From Chitinophagaceae bacterium (GTDB lineage: Bacteria > Bacteroidota > Bacteroidia > Chitinophagales > Chitinophagaceae): a stretch of DNA of 64,000 nt. Positions 37,434 through 47,600 of this stretch are shown one piece after another. Positions within the stretch are counted from its first letter, which is position 1; the number at the start of each line of letters is the position of its first letter. Made by a program: the position numbers and the translations under genes. The stretch spans positions 1,178,001 to 1,242,000 of the forward strand of contig JADKJC010000001.1 in assembly GCA_016722465.1 (NCBI GenBank). The letters run 5' to 3'. The notes below the pieces were generated by a model, which worked only from the letters and a program-made list of their open reading frames with translations, had not been told where the DNA came from and did no database searches.

Positions 37434-38030
37434 CTCTCCCAATCCCTGCCTTATTATACTCCATTCATCACTGGTACAATCAACAATGGTTGAAGGAATC
37501 ATTCCACCGGCACCGCCATCAATCACTATATCCACGAGCTTTTCAAACCGGTCATGAATGATCTCAGGATCAGTGTATTCTTCCACCATATCTCCTGGCA
37601 ATGATGCACTGAGAATGGGGTTGCCCAGTTCGCTTAAAATATCCTGGCAAATAACATTATCAGGCACACGCAAGCCAACCGTACTTTTTTTACTCTGCAA
37701 AATTTTAGGCACCTGTTTGCTGGCCGGCAAAATAAATGTGTAAGGGCCCGGAAGGTAATTTTTAAGCATCCTGTATAAAGGTGTGCCAATACTCTTGGTG
37801 TAATCACTGAGATTACTCAGGTCCCGGCAGATAAAGCTCAATTGCGCCTTTTGCGGATCAATATGTTTGATTGTACAGATGCGTTCAATCGCTTTGTGCT
37901 GCAATATATCACAGCCTATGCCATAGATTGTATCAGTAGGATAAACGATCACTCCGCCATCTTTCAGGCATTCTACCACCTGCTTTACCAGTCTTGGCTG
38001 CGGATTTTCCGGATGAATATGGATCAGCAT
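37422..38030 (-). CDS. L-threonylcarbamoyladenylate synthase (TsaC/YrdC/Sua5 family)
   Basis: This 202-residue enzyme makes threonylcarbamoyl-AMP for the tRNA t6A modification. YrdC features are the lysine-lacking N-terminus LVKQVVECLKDGGVIVYPTDTIYGIGCD, the KHIDPQKAQLSFICRDLSNLS segment, LPGPYTFILPAS, the VGLRVPDN box and PILSASLPG. Bacteroidota often encode a second, longer Sua5, so this one could be a YciO-like paralogue. The C-terminus ends within the microsatellite. Its start is divergent from the PfkB kinase gene. Confidence 0.85.
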   Translation of the reverse strand: MLIHIHPENPQPRLVKQVVECLKDGGVIVYPTDTIYGIGCDILQHKAIERICTIKHIDPQKAQLSFICRDLSNLSDYTKSIGTPLYRMLKNYLPGPYTFILPASKQVPKILQSKKSTVGLRVPDNVICQDILSELGNPILSASLPGDMVEEYTDPEIIHDRFEKLVDIVIDGGAGGMIPSTIVDCTSDEWSIIRQGLGEVEL

Positions 38031-38128
38031 CTTTTTATTTCAAAATTATTTATTAATCACAAAACTGCCGCTAACAGCTATCATCAACAAAACTTACCAC
38101 AACTTAGGTAAAACAGGCCTTAATCCAT

Positions 38129-38136
38129 TACTTTTG
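38129..38136 (+). promoter_or_regulatory. Possible Bacteroidota -7 element for the PfkB kinase gene
   Basis: TACTTTTG matches the Bacteroidota housekeeping -7 consensus TAnnTTTG exactly and lies 39 bases before the ATG at 38175. No good -33 TTTG is seen at the usual spacing, so the call is weak. Confidence 0.35.
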
Positions 38137-38174
38137 CAGCGTTTTAAAAAATTACAAACCGCTAAAAAATTACT

Positions 38175-39098
38175 ATGTCATTAATATCAGTAGGCTCTAT
38201 GGCTTTTGATGCGATCGAAACCCCTTTTGGAAAAGTTGATAAGATTGTTGGAGGTGCCAATGTTTATATCGCTTATGCTGCCAGCTATTTCACCACTCCC
38301 GTACAATTGGTTTCAGTAGTAGGGTATGACTTTGAACAGCAGGAAATGGACGAAATGAAGAAAAGAGGCGTAATGCTGGATGGTGTGGAGATCGTACCGG
38401 ATGAAAAATCCTTTTTCTGGAGCGGCCGTTACCACATGGATATGAACAGCCGTGATACACTGGTGACCGACCTGAATGTATTGGCAAACTTTAAACCGGT
38501 AGTGCCCGATAATTACCAGGGTGCAGAATTTTTAATGCTGGGTAATTTGGCGCCTGCAGTTCAGTTAAGCGTGATCAAACAATTAAAAACAAGGCCAAAA
38601 CTGATTGTGCTTGACACGATGAACTTCTGGATGGACATTGCCTTAGATGACCTGAAAGCAGTGATGAAGGAAGTAGATGTGCTGATGGTAAATGACAGCG
38701 AAGCAAGGCAATTGAGCGGCGAATTTTCATTGGTGAAAGCAGCAAGGAAAATACTGGGAATGGGACCCAAATTTTTAGTGATCAAAAAAGGAGAACACGG
38801 AGCATTGCTGTTTCATGAGAACCATGTGTTCAATGCACCGGCATTGCCATTGGAAGATGTATTTGACCCAACGGGTGCCGGCGATACTTTTGCCGGTGGC
38901 TTTATTGGTTATTTGGCCAAAACAAAAGACATCAGCTTTGCCAATATGAAAACTGCGATCATTGTGGGCAGCGCCCTGGCGAGTTTTTGTGTGGAGCAAT
39001 TTGGGCCCAACAGGCTGAAAGAAATTACTAAAGAGGAGATTGATGAAAGAATTGCTGAATTTGTGCAGTTGGTAAGCTTTGATATTGACCTGGTGTAA
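38175..39098 (+). CDS. PfkB-family carbohydrate kinase
   Basis: This 307-residue cytosolic kinase has the N-terminal PfkB glycine motif KIVGGANVYIAYAASYF and the C-terminal signature DPTGAGDTFAGGFIGYL with the catalytic Asp. It phosphorylates a sugar or nucleoside at an alcohol group with ATP. VMLDGVEIV and NSRDTLVTDLNVLANF are in the substrate half; the short N-terminal lid is compatible with adenosine/ribokinase relatives. The substrate cannot be fixed from sequence. It is followed by a small membrane-protein gene. Confidence 0.88.
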   Translation: MSLISVGSMAFDAIETPFGKVDKIVGGANVYIAYAASYFTTPVQLVSVVGYDFEQQEMDEMKKRGVMLDGVEIVPDEKSFFWSGRYHMDMNSRDTLVTDLNVLANFKPVVPDNYQGAEFLMLGNLAPAVQLSVIKQLKTRPKLIVLDTMNFWMDIALDDLKAVMKEVDVLMVNDSEARQLSGEFSLVKAARKILGMGPKFLVIKKGEHGALLFHENHVFNAPALPLEDVFDPTGAGDTFAGGFIGYLAKTKDISFANMKTAIIVGSALASFCVEQFGPNRLKEITKEEIDERIAEFVQLVSFDIDLV

Positions 39099-39180
39099 GT
39101 TTTACAAAAACTTTAAAACAGGAATAGCCTGATTGTATATATAAATAAGGAAATTACAGTGGTAAAGAAAAACGATCGTT

Positions 39181-39492
39181 ATGTTAGAAATTATTGCCTT
39201 GATATTTCTTTGTAAATGGAACGGGGAACTGGCCGTTAAAAAAGGCCTGAAGCCCGTTACCTGGAAAATTTATACCGTTCTTGCGTGGATGATTGCAGAA
39301 TTCTTCGGATTGATCATCGGGGTTTCTATGTTTGACAAAACAAACCTTTGGCCAATTTTTGGTGTTGGTTTATTCTGTGCATTTGGTGGTTATTTATTTG
39401 TAAGAAGCACACTGGAGAAAAAGCCAGATGATGAACTGGACAATGATGTGAACCATGTTGGTGTGGATGACCTGGCACCTCCAAAAAAATAA
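39181..39492 (+). CDS. Small two-helix membrane protein, unknown
   Basis: This 103-residue protein has an N-terminal hydrophobic stretch (MLEIIALIFLC), a second helix (TWKIYTVLAWMIAEFFGLIIG) and a third (WPIFGVGLFCAFGGYLFV), with an acidic/polar C-terminal tail (KPDDELDNDVNHVGVDDLAPP). I do not recognise a family; similar small proteins of unknown role are common in Bacteroidota. It lies 82 bases after the PfkB gene and ends just before a strong terminator. Confidence 0.65.
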   Translation: MLEIIALIFLCKWNGELAVKKGLKPVTWKIYTVLAWMIAEFFGLIIGVSMFDKTNLWPIFGVGLFCAFGGYLFVRSTLEKKPDDELDNDVNHVGVDDLAPPKK

Positions 39493-39511
39493 TTTTTTAA
39501 TGATACTGATT

Positions 39512-39541
39512 TGCCCAATATTTTTATTGGGCATTTTTTTT
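39512..39541 (+). terminator. Intrinsic terminator overlapping the murQ stop codon
   Basis: TGCCCAATA (39512-39520) pairs with TATTGGGCA (39525-39533) around a four-T loop, followed by eight Ts. It ends the rightward transcript of the small membrane-protein gene. The stop codon of the convergent murQ (39524-39526) lies inside the hairpin. Confidence 0.9.
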
Positions 39542-40348
39542 GGCCTGATAGGCTATGATCGCTTTCTTCACACTCTTATACTGTTGGATTAATTCCAAAG
39601 CCTCCTCCTTACTGATATTTAATTCCTGGGAAAGCATATTGGCAGCACGGTTCCAGAGTTTATTGTTGGACAACTGCATCTCCAGCATTTTGTTTCCTTT
39701 CACTTTTCCCAACTGGATCATGGCCGTTGTAGAGATCATATTCAGCACCATTTTTTGGGCAGTGCCGGCCTTCATTCTTGTGCTGCCAGTTACAAATTCC
39801 GGGCCCGTGATCAATTCAATTGAATGATCAGCAGCGTTGGCAATCACACTCCCGGTATTACAAACAATGCAACCTGTGCTGATACCGTTTTGTTTTGCAA
39901 CATTGAGCCCGCCCAATACATAAGGCGTTGCGCCCGATGCGGCAATGCCAATTAAAAAATCATTTGTTGAAATCTTGTAAACAGATAAATCTTTCCATGC
40001 CTGATTTAAATCGTCCTCTGCATTTTCCACGGCCTTCCTGATGGCCTTATCTCCACCGGCGATCAATCCAATCACAGCATCATCCACACCATAAGTTGGC
40101 GGTATTTCAGAAGCATCTAATATGCCCAACCTGCCACTGGTGCCTGCACCAATATAAAATAACCTGCCTCCAGCCTTCATTTTTTCTACAACAGCGGCAA
40201 TTAATTTTTCTATTTGTGGTAATGATTTTTTTACACCCTGTGCAACCTTTAAGTCTTCGTTATTGATACTGCTAATTAATTCCAGTATGGATTTTTTTTC
40301 CAGATCGTTGTAGTTGGAAGAAGATTCTGTGGTTTGGTGAGCGGTCAT
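39524..40348 (-). CDS. murQ: N-acetylmuramic acid 6-phosphate etherase
   Basis: This 274-residue SIS-domain enzyme cleaves the lactyl ether of MurNAc-6-phosphate to GlcNAc-6-phosphate in peptidoglycan recycling, in the cytosol. Family signatures are LDASEIPPTYGV after GAGTSGRLGI, IGIAASGATPYVLGGL, and GPEFVTGSTRMKAGTAQKMVLNM. The active-site Glu of the LDASE box is present. The length fits MurQ. The last residues (KKNAQ) are encoded within a terminator hairpin. No anhMurNAc kinase or PTS gene is adjacent. Confidence 0.95.
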   Translation of the reverse strand: MTAHQTTESSSNYNDLEKKSILELISSINNEDLKVAQGVKKSLPQIEKLIAAVVEKMKAGGRLFYIGAGTSGRLGILDASEIPPTYGVDDAVIGLIAGGDKAIRKAVENAEDDLNQAWKDLSVYKISTNDFLIGIAASGATPYVLGGLNVAKQNGISTGCIVCNTGSVIANAADHSIELITGPEFVTGSTRMKAGTAQKMVLNMISTTAMIQLGKVKGNKMLEMQLSNNKLWNRAANMLSQELNISKEEALELIQQYKSVKKAIIAYQAKKNAQ

Positions 40349-40419
40349 ACTTCAGGTTTATTAATAAACGAAGTAACACAGCAGAAATTATATTTAACAG
40401 CTATCTCAGTCATACAATA

Positions 40420-41445
40420 TTAAAACCTCGGTGGGCAAGGTGTTCCCGTCATCTTGTAATCTTCTTCACACCTGTCTTCACTCTTCACACCTTTAGGAGT
40501 TAGCTTTTCCCATATAAAAGCACCTTCGCCACTGCCGGCACTTCTGCTGAAACCCAGCTTGCTGATGGTAGCATCATACGATACACCGATCCTTGCCCTG
40601 CTGTAGTCATTTGTTCTGTGATCAAAAAGATCAAGACTGAGTGTAACAGCAAAAGCATCACTGTTTTTAAAATCAACATTGCCACGGTACCAGGCACCAA
40701 TGCCTACCCTGGCATCTTTGTACTCACAACCAACACTGATGGAGTTACTCAATCCTTGTTTGTAAAAGATCATGCTGGGTAAAAAATACCGGAAGCCATC
40801 TTCATCAATATTTAATTTATAGCGGACATAGCCAAACCACCTTCTTGGCAGCTTGCTGTATATATTGGAAGTAAGTGATTCATCCGGCTGATTCAAATGT
40901 TGTGCACCGCCACCAAACATCCAGCTGTCTTTGTAATACAATAAAAACCCAGCTGCAAAATCTGCAAAGTATTTATTGTTGTTCAATGGAAGGTCTGCGC
41001 CGGAAACAGATCCCGGTATCGCACCGGTGTTATCAATCTGATCAGAAAAATATAATTTATTGTAGTTAACACTCCTGTTACCAAGACCCGCCTGCAAACC
41101 CAAATGAAGCCTTGCATTGGGCAAACACAAGCCGTATGAGTAGATGCCGTAAAAACTTGTTTTATTGATGTACCCTTCTTTTGAATTTAACAACAATAAT
41201 CCAACACCACCATGAAAACTCTTGATGTACCTGTCCACACCAACAGCCGCATATTGCATGTTGGTAGGCACATTGATGAAATGGCGCTTGAAGGTTGCTG
41301 TAAAACGAAGGTCCATCTCACCGGTACCGGCTGTAGCAGGATTTAATGATAAAGGTGAATTGAATGCCTGCGTAAAAAAAGGATCCTGTGCAGTCACAGA
41401 TAACTGCAGCAAAACAATACATAAAAAAATAAATATCCTTTTCAT
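40420..41445 (-). CDS. PorP/SprF-family type IX secretion membrane protein
   Basis: This 341-residue protein has a signal peptide (MKRIFIFLCIVLLQLSVTAQ). The mature start DPFFTQAFNSPLSLNPATAG is the hallmark of PorP/SprF proteins (x-FTQ-x-P-x-x-NPA-x-G). Barrel-like strands follow (GGVGLLLLNSKEG, LGLQAGLGNRSV). SprF-like proteins help secrete and anchor one partner adhesin encoded next to them. Here the partner is the giant PKD protein immediately upstream in transcription (its end at 41563, 117 bases away). Confidence 0.92.
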   Translation of the reverse strand: MKRIFIFLCIVLLQLSVTAQDPFFTQAFNSPLSLNPATAGTGEMDLRFTATFKRHFINVPTNMQYAAVGVDRYIKSFHGGVGLLLLNSKEGYINKTSFYGIYSYGLCLPNARLHLGLQAGLGNRSVNYNKLYFSDQIDNTGAIPGSVSGADLPLNNNKYFADFAAGFLLYYKDSWMFGGGAQHLNQPDESLTSNIYSKLPRRWFGYVRYKLNIDEDGFRYFLPSMIFYKQGLSNSISVGCEYKDARVGIGAWYRGNVDFKNSDAFAVTLSLDLFDHRTNDYSRARIGVSYDATISKLGFSRSAGSGEGAFIWEKLTPKGVKSEDRCEEDYKMTGTPCPPRF

Positions 41446-41562
41446 AACAGTAATATTTTATTTCTCACAACGAAACAAAGAAGACAACGTAACAACGGTT
41501 TTTAAAAACATATATACCCTTTGTTCCTTCGTATCCTCAGTAGCCGTTGTGAGAAACAGTTT

Positions 41563-44500
41563 TTATTTCACTACCGTGATCGTTCCCACTTTTTTATATT
41601 GCCCTTCACCGGGGTAGATCATGCCAATCCATTCCGTGCCGTTCAAAAACCTTGCATCAATGCGCCACACATAAACATCCTGCTGTACTAACTGGCCCTT
41701 GTACCTGCCATCCCATGATTTGTTGGGCGCTCCATCGGTATCCAGGCTCGTCGTTTCAAAGATCAACTCATTCCAGGTAGTGAATATCTGCAGGCGGTAT
41801 TGCAGCAACCCTTTTCCTTTTGGTAAAAATTCCCGGAGATTACTTTGTATACAGCCGGGGCAAATGGCATTCGGAACATACAAATAACCAGGGAAGCCAT
41901 CGATCCTGGCGATCCTGATTATGGTATCTGCACAATTGGTAGTAGTATCAAATACTATCAACTGTACCGCATAATTACCGGTATCTGTGTATTTATGGTT
42001 GATGACATTATAAGTGCTGTCAAAAGTGCCATCGCCCAAATTCCATTGATAGAAAAAGCGGTTACTGTTGGGCGTAAGGTTATTGAAACTAAAAGTGTAT
42101 TTAGGCACTGTAATAACTGCGGAAGGGCTGATAAAGAAATCTGCAGCAGGCGGCACTTTTGCAACGATCAGGTTTGCCCTGGTCAATGAATCTTTACACC
42201 CCAATCCATTATCCGCCACCAGTTTTACTGAATAAGGTGTAAGGCTTGGCGCAAAACTGTGCGATGGTGCAATGTCTGTGCTGTTGCTGCCATCACTGAA
42301 ACTCCAGAGGAAATTACCTGCTCCATTTGTCAGGTTGATAAATTGTACTCTTGCAGTATCACAGGTAAGCGTATCGCTTACATCAAAATCAACTACTGGT
42401 TTTACAGAAACCCTTACCAGCTGATCTGCTGTATCCCTGCACACACCATCGCTGGCGATCAGGGAAATTAGATACTGCCCCTGTACGTTATACAAATGCG
42501 TTGGACTCGTAAGTGTACTTGTAGGTGAATTATCTCCCCAATCCCAAACATAGGAATTGGCAAACCTTGTTTGATTAATGGTTGCCAGGCTCAGTAAGCC
42601 TGTACAACCCAGTGTATCTGTTAATTTAAACGCTGCTGAAGGCTTTATCCTTGAGGTAAAACTAACTGAGAAGGTATCGGGTTTACAGCCATAAATATTA
42701 TCGGTGATCAATGTAATGGTATGCAGTGTTTGCGCCTGTGCAATATTGATAAGTGGATTGGCTGTTGTATCAGTAAGTACACCGTTCACATACCACTTGT
42801 AAGAAGTGGCATATTGAGATGCATCCGTAATATTTGCAGCAAAAGGCACACAGGCAGCAGGGTTGTTCAATGTAAACTGTGCTGTTGATGAAGGTTTCAT
42901 TTCCAACACGGCCCTGGCAGTATCACTGCAACCAACTGTATTGCCGGCAATCAGTAAAGTGGTAAATGTTCTTGGCAAAATGGCATTGGCTGGTAAGGTA
43001 TAACGATGGGTAAAATTGCCATTGGCCGATAACTGAAGATTATCCACTATCCAACGATAATTCAATGGACCATTATCATTGTAGGTAGTAGTATTTACAT
43101 AAGCAATCGTTGTATCCAATGTACAAATGCTGAAGTTTCCCGGTGTAAAAGATGCACCTGGTGTACCCCTAACAGTAAAGTTGACAATACTGCTATCCTT
43201 ACACCCCAACGCATTCACCGCAATAAATTTTGCAAAGAAGGTACCCGGTTTATTGAAAGTATATTGAGTGGATGTGCCGTTCACCACTATCAGCGAAGGC
43301 GAAACCGTACTGTCATAAATGTACCAGGTAGCTGTTTCATTGATGATGCCCGGTGCTGACACATTCAAGATAAAAGGTACACAGTTAACAACCGCTACAT
43401 TCGACTGTACCCTTACATCCGGCTTAATCAACACCGTGATAAACCTTACTGTGGTATCATAACATACCAGGCCTGAATTATTCGTACGCTCTGCTCTCAG
43501 GTAGATGGTATAATTACCGGCCACCGGATATACATGCGATGGGTTGGAACCGGTACTGCTTTGTCCATCACCCCAAAACCAGGTATAACTGTTGGCATTG
43601 GCTGAAGTATTGTTCACCTTCACTGTATCACTCAAACAATACACAGCTGCTGATGGTGCAAAAGCTGCGGTTGGCTTTTTGTACACTGTTATGGCCCGGA
43701 ATACCGTCGTGTCCGTGCAGCCGTTAGTAAGGTCGATCTTTACCGTATAGGTACCACTGTCTGTGTAAGTATGTGTGATGAGTACCTGGTTGTTACCGGT
43801 GATCAATGGTGCCGTGGCATCACCAAAATCCCATGTATAGCTGGTGGCACCACTGGTGCTGTTGATGAAATTGATAATGTGTGGTGCACAGCCAAACAGC
43901 TCGCTGCTGTTGATATTGATCTGCGGCCTTATGATGTTGGGCGCTATCCTGATGTCAATACTTTGTGTATCGCTGCCGCATTCATTCACTGCAATCATCC
44001 GGATGGTAAGAGTATCCACTACGTTGCCGGTATTGTAAGTATAATTCAATGGACCGGGAGCAAAGCTGGTATCCTTATGGCCATTACCAAAATCCCAGTA
44101 ATAGGTATTGTTAGCGCCCAATGAATTGTTGCTGATCTGTACGGTAAACGGCGAGCAACCAAAGGTTGATACCACGCCGAATCTTGACTTTGGTTTTGAT
44201 TTTATTTTCACGCTGTCACGCCAGGTGGTGGTATCACAACCATTGTATGCTTTCAACGAAACCTGGTACGTTGTATCACTGAAGAAAGGGCTACTGTTGT
44301 AAACAATGGAACCCGGTTGCGGCAGGTTGCTCAAAGTACCATTTCCAAAATCCCAAAAGAACTGGATGTTATTAAAATTGCTGGAAATATTGTTGAATGC
44401 AACTGTAACCGGCCCGCAACCTCCAACAGTATCTTTGATGAATTTTGCAAAAGAAGCAGCCGAAGTAATGAATTGTATTAACTGCGTATCCTGCAAACAA

Positions 44501-47388
44501 CCAAAAGGGCTGGTAACAATCAATTTTATTACTGTGGTATCATCTGCAGCATTCATGGTGTAAGCCGGGAACACACCAGTGATATTATTTCCAATAGGGA
44601 TATTGTCAGCAAACCATTGGTATTGGCCGTTCCGGTCGGGATAAGTTGTAACAGCAATTACGTTGTTTAAAACATAAGGAATACAACCCAATGTACTGGA
44701 AGCTGTGAAATCTGCATTGGCATCTTCCCTTATGGTAACTTTAACCGGCACACTGAAACTTCCTTGTGTACCTGCACACAACGTTGTGAATGCCACACGG
44801 CGGTAAAAAGTGGTGGTGGCTAAAATGGGCGGCATAAAATCAAGTGCAGTCGCTCCCGGAATATCTGCCCAGGACAAACTATCGATGCTTTGCTGCCATT
44901 GATAAGCAGGTGTTCCATCGCCACCTGTTGCCACCTGTCCATTAATGATAGCAGGCTGAGTATTGACACAAACCGATTGATTTGGACTGATAAGATTATT
45001 ACTGATGGCATCTTTCACCACAACCGTAACGGTATCTTTTGCCGTACAGGGTCCTGCACCAAATGTATAGATCAGATCATAACTACCCGAAGTGGACGTG
45101 GTGAAATTACCACCAGCTGTGATAAGTGCTGTGCCTGACCAAGTACCACCGGCTGGTGTTGCTACCAATGTTATACTGCTGTTATTCTGGCATACGGTGG
45201 TATCGTTACCTGCATTGGCCACAGGCGGTTCAATCACATCTATGGAAGATGCGGAAGAACCGTTACCACATTCGTTGGTAACCGTTAGTTGAATGGGAAA
45301 GTTTCCTGTTTGATTATAATTAACAGCACCCGGCACGGCAGCTATTGATGTTGCAGGAGAGCCATTCGTAAATGTCCATGCATATTGTAAGGCGCTGTCT
45401 GCATAGCAGGGTGAAACAGTTGCAGCTGGTGATGCACTAGTGTTAACACAAATACTATTCAACAGGTTGATGGAAACTTTTGGTCGTCCCTTTACAGTAA
45501 ATGTGTCTATTTTAACTGCTTTTGCACAAGCCGACCCGGAGCCAATGGCACCCACAGCCAGCATAACCGCATACTTGCCGGGTGCATCAAACTGTATATC
45601 AGCATTGCTACTGGTACTGCTGGTACCATTGATAAAACTGTAATTGGTGGTACTGCTGTTGCCACATCCTAATGGATCTGTATATGCCACGGTCCATTCG
45701 TAACTTTCTCCCTGGCATAAACCAATTGGTGATGTGTTGGTAAAAACAGCATTCCCTGAAAGACAGGCAGATCTGCTGCTCATGGTGAAAGATGCAACCG
45801 GGGGATTTCTCACACAGATGGTTTGTATAGTGCTGTCAATACCACACCGGTCATTGAACACATATAGCCTGACTGTGTAGGTACCGGTAGCAGTAAACTC
45901 AAGATTTATATTGACAGTACCCGAGGTCCACACAAAACCATTGTTGGGATTACCGTTCAATGAGCCCATATTACCACCAACAATGGTATAACCTGTAGCA
46001 GGAGAAATATCCCACACCTGTTTACCGGTATTTTCACAGGTGGAGTTTCCACCGCCGGTAGAAGTAACAATCCCTCCATACAGCGAAGTACTCCTGATGG
46101 TAACCGGGCTACCTGTGCAAACCGTATTGCTTGGGTTTACAATAAACCTTGCTCTTGGTTTTCCTGATACATAAATGGGTATAACGCTTACGCTCGTTAA
46201 GTCGCAGGGGTTTTCAATCGTTAATATTGCATTGTAAGAATTGTTGAATGTAATGGTTCCATTGCTGCTGGTAGTACCGCAGGATGAATAAATAAATGAA
46301 TGGATCACTGTATCAGGTGGTGGGTGTACAAATACCAGTGGTGCAGTGCCATCGTTCAACGTTACAGTATAGGTTGTACCCGGAGCATTACCCTGGTAGC
46401 CGCTGATTACAAAACCCAGTGAATCCGGCGCACAAATATTTGTATTGCCTAGGCTGTTGAAGCCTCCCGCCGGGTTGGTACCAAGGAACACAGTATATTT
46501 TTTAATGCCAATACAGCCTGATGGGCCGGTTACACTTACCGTTAATATTCTTGAGCCAATGGTGTAGGTATGCTGAATGATATCGCCGGCAGGCCAGCTT
46601 GAAAAAGTGCTGTCGTTGCCACCATCACCCCAGTTGATATTGTAAGTAACATTACTTGCAATGGTGGTAGACTGGTTGAGAAATTTAAAATTATAAGTTG
46701 GTGTGTTGGTACAAACTTTAAACGTAGAACTGGCTGCAATGTAAGTAACCCCCGGATCGGCATTGCCAATACTTGCATCAGGAATTTTCCGGATCGTTAC
46801 TGGTTTAATCGCAGAATCTTTACACCCGTAAAAATTAGATGCGATCAGTTTTACATTGAACACCTGGCTGCCGGAAGGGCCAATCGCTGTTAAAAACTGG
46901 TGCGTTGGGCTCAGTGCCCCCGAAGTGGTTCCATCGTCAAAATTCCACAGGTAGGTATTTCTGAGGCCGGATGAGTTGTTACTGAAGACGATTGGAATAT
47001 TGCCGCATACGTCATCGGGTGAAAAGTTGTAACTGGCTACCGGTTTCTCATCCGATACCCTTACAAATATGTACATGGAATCACTGTTAAGCCCGTTGGT
47101 AATTAGCTGGGTGGTGGTATCAATCCCTATTGTATTATAAGTAATTATTTGAGGTGCAAAGCCGGTGGCTGAAGCTGGTGTACCTAAATCAAACCGCCAA
47201 AAAATACTGCTGAACCCAAAAGCGGTGGTCTCATATGTCAGCGTACTTCCTTTGCATACGTTTACGGTATCGCCCTGTGCTACAGTTCTGCCGTTTACTT
47301 TCATGCCGGGGAATAACTGTGCATCAGCCTGCTGAGTAATTAACTGAAGCAATAAAATAAATATAACAGGGTAATTGAACGCTCTCAT
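41563..47388 (-). CDS. Giant PKD-repeat T9SS adhesin (SprB-like) with type B sorting domain
   Basis: This 1941-residue protein has a signal peptide (FILLLQLITQQADAQ) and long arrays of PKD-like beta domains with YxWxFGD-type cores: YLWNFDDGTTS, YYWDFGNGHKDTS, SYTWDFGDATAPL, YTWFWGDGQSSTG, YVWDWGDNSPTS, FLWSFSDGSNSTD, FYQWNLGDGTFDS. Many Cys-containing domains alternate with these. The C-terminus is a diverged type B sorting domain: LYVPNAICPGC, then QYRLQIFTTWNELIFETTS, KSWDGRYKGQLVQQDVYVW and a final VGTITVVK. It is exported by the T9SS to the surface, where it could mediate adhesion or gliding. The SprF-like gene downstream is its likely secretion partner. Confidence 0.92.
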   Translation of the reverse strand: MRAFNYPVIFILLLQLITQQADAQLFPGMKVNGRTVAQGDTVNVCKGSTLTYETTAFGFSSIFWRFDLGTPASATGFAPQIITYNTIGIDTTTQLITNGLNSDSMYIFVRVSDEKPVASYNFSPDDVCGNIPIVFSNNSSGLRNTYLWNFDDGTTSGALSPTHQFLTAIGPSGSQVFNVKLIASNFYGCKDSAIKPVTIRKIPDASIGNADPGVTYIAASSTFKVCTNTPTYNFKFLNQSTTIASNVTYNINWGDGGNDSTFSSWPAGDIIQHTYTIGSRILTVSVTGPSGCIGIKKYTVFLGTNPAGGFNSLGNTNICAPDSLGFVISGYQGNAPGTTYTVTLNDGTAPLVFVHPPPDTVIHSFIYSSCGTTSSNGTITFNNSYNAILTIENPCDLTSVSVIPIYVSGKPRARFIVNPSNTVCTGSPVTIRSTSLYGGIVTSTGGGNSTCENTGKQVWDISPATGYTIVGGNMGSLNGNPNNGFVWTSGTVNINLEFTATGTYTVRLYVFNDRCGIDSTIQTICVRNPPVASFTMSSRSACLSGNAVFTNTSPIGLCQGESYEWTVAYTDPLGCGNSSTTNYSFINGTSSTSSNADIQFDAPGKYAVMLAVGAIGSGSACAKAVKIDTFTVKGRPKVSINLLNSICVNTSASPAATVSPCYADSALQYAWTFTNGSPATSIAAVPGAVNYNQTGNFPIQLTVTNECGNGSSASSIDVIEPPVANAGNDTTVCQNNSSITLVATPAGGTWSGTALITAGGNFTTSTSGSYDLIYTFGAGPCTAKDTVTVVVKDAISNNLISPNQSVCVNTQPAIINGQVATGGDGTPAYQWQQSIDSLSWADIPGATALDFMPPILATTTFYRRVAFTTLCAGTQGSFSVPVKVTIREDANADFTASSTLGCIPYVLNNVIAVTTYPDRNGQYQWFADNIPIGNNITGVFPAYTMNAADDTTVIKLIVTSPFGCLQDTQLIQFITSAASFAKFIKDTVGGCGPVTVAFNNISSNFNNIQFFWDFGNGTLSNLPQPGSIVYNSSPFFSDTTYQVSLKAYNGCDTTTWRDSVKIKSKPKSRFGVVSTFGCSPFTVQISNNSLGANNTYYWDFGNGHKDTSFAPGPLNYTYNTGNVVDTLTIRMIAVNECGSDTQSIDIRIAPNIIRPQININSSELFGCAPHIINFINSTSGATSYTWDFGDATAPLITGNNQVLITHTYTDSGTYTVKIDLTNGCTDTTVFRAITVYKKPTAAFAPSAAVYCLSDTVKVNNTSANANSYTWFWGDGQSSTGSNPSHVYPVAGNYTIYLRAERTNNSGLVCYDTTVRFITVLIKPDVRVQSNVAVVNCVPFILNVSAPGIINETATWYIYDSTVSPSLIVVNGTSTQYTFNKPGTFFAKFIAVNALGCKDSSIVNFTVRGTPGASFTPGNFSICTLDTTIAYVNTTTYNDNGPLNYRWIVDNLQLSANGNFTHRYTLPANAILPRTFTTLLIAGNTVGCSDTARAVLEMKPSSTAQFTLNNPAACVPFAANITDASQYATSYKWYVNGVLTDTTANPLINIAQAQTLHTITLITDNIYGCKPDTFSVSFTSRIKPSAAFKLTDTLGCTGLLSLATINQTRFANSYVWDWGDNSPTSTLTSPTHLYNVQGQYLISLIASDGVCRDTADQLVRVSVKPVVDFDVSDTLTCDTARVQFINLTNGAGNFLWSFSDGSNSTDIAPSHSFAPSLTPYSVKLVADNGLGCKDSLTRANLIVAKVPPAADFFISPSAVITVPKYTFSFNNLTPNSNRFFYQWNLGDGTFDSTYNVINHKYTDTGNYAVQLIVFDTTTNCADTIIRIARIDGFPGYLYVPNAICPGCIQSNLREFLPKGKGLLQYRLQIFTTWNELIFETTSLDTDGAPNKSWDGRYKGQLVQQDVYVWRIDARFLNGTEWIGMIYPGEGQYKKVGTITVVK

Positions 47389-47600
47389 TTTACAAATAAT
47401 TACAAATTCAATGCTGGTAAGACAGTATTTATTGTGGCAACTTAATTTTTTAAATATACAAAATAATCAAGGCACGCTCATACGTGGTGGTTGGTATTTT
47501 AAACAGCCGTATTGATTGGTTAAACAAAAGACAGGTTGAACAATAACAGATTACTTCAAGGATATATACGCTTGCTGAGGCAAACAGTTTCTTTTACTGG

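Noticed and set aside
37349..37561. Plus-strand open frames rich in QQFNNSTI repeats
   Set aside because: They are translations of the TTCAACAA microsatellite and the opposite strand of the TsaC/YrdC-like gene.
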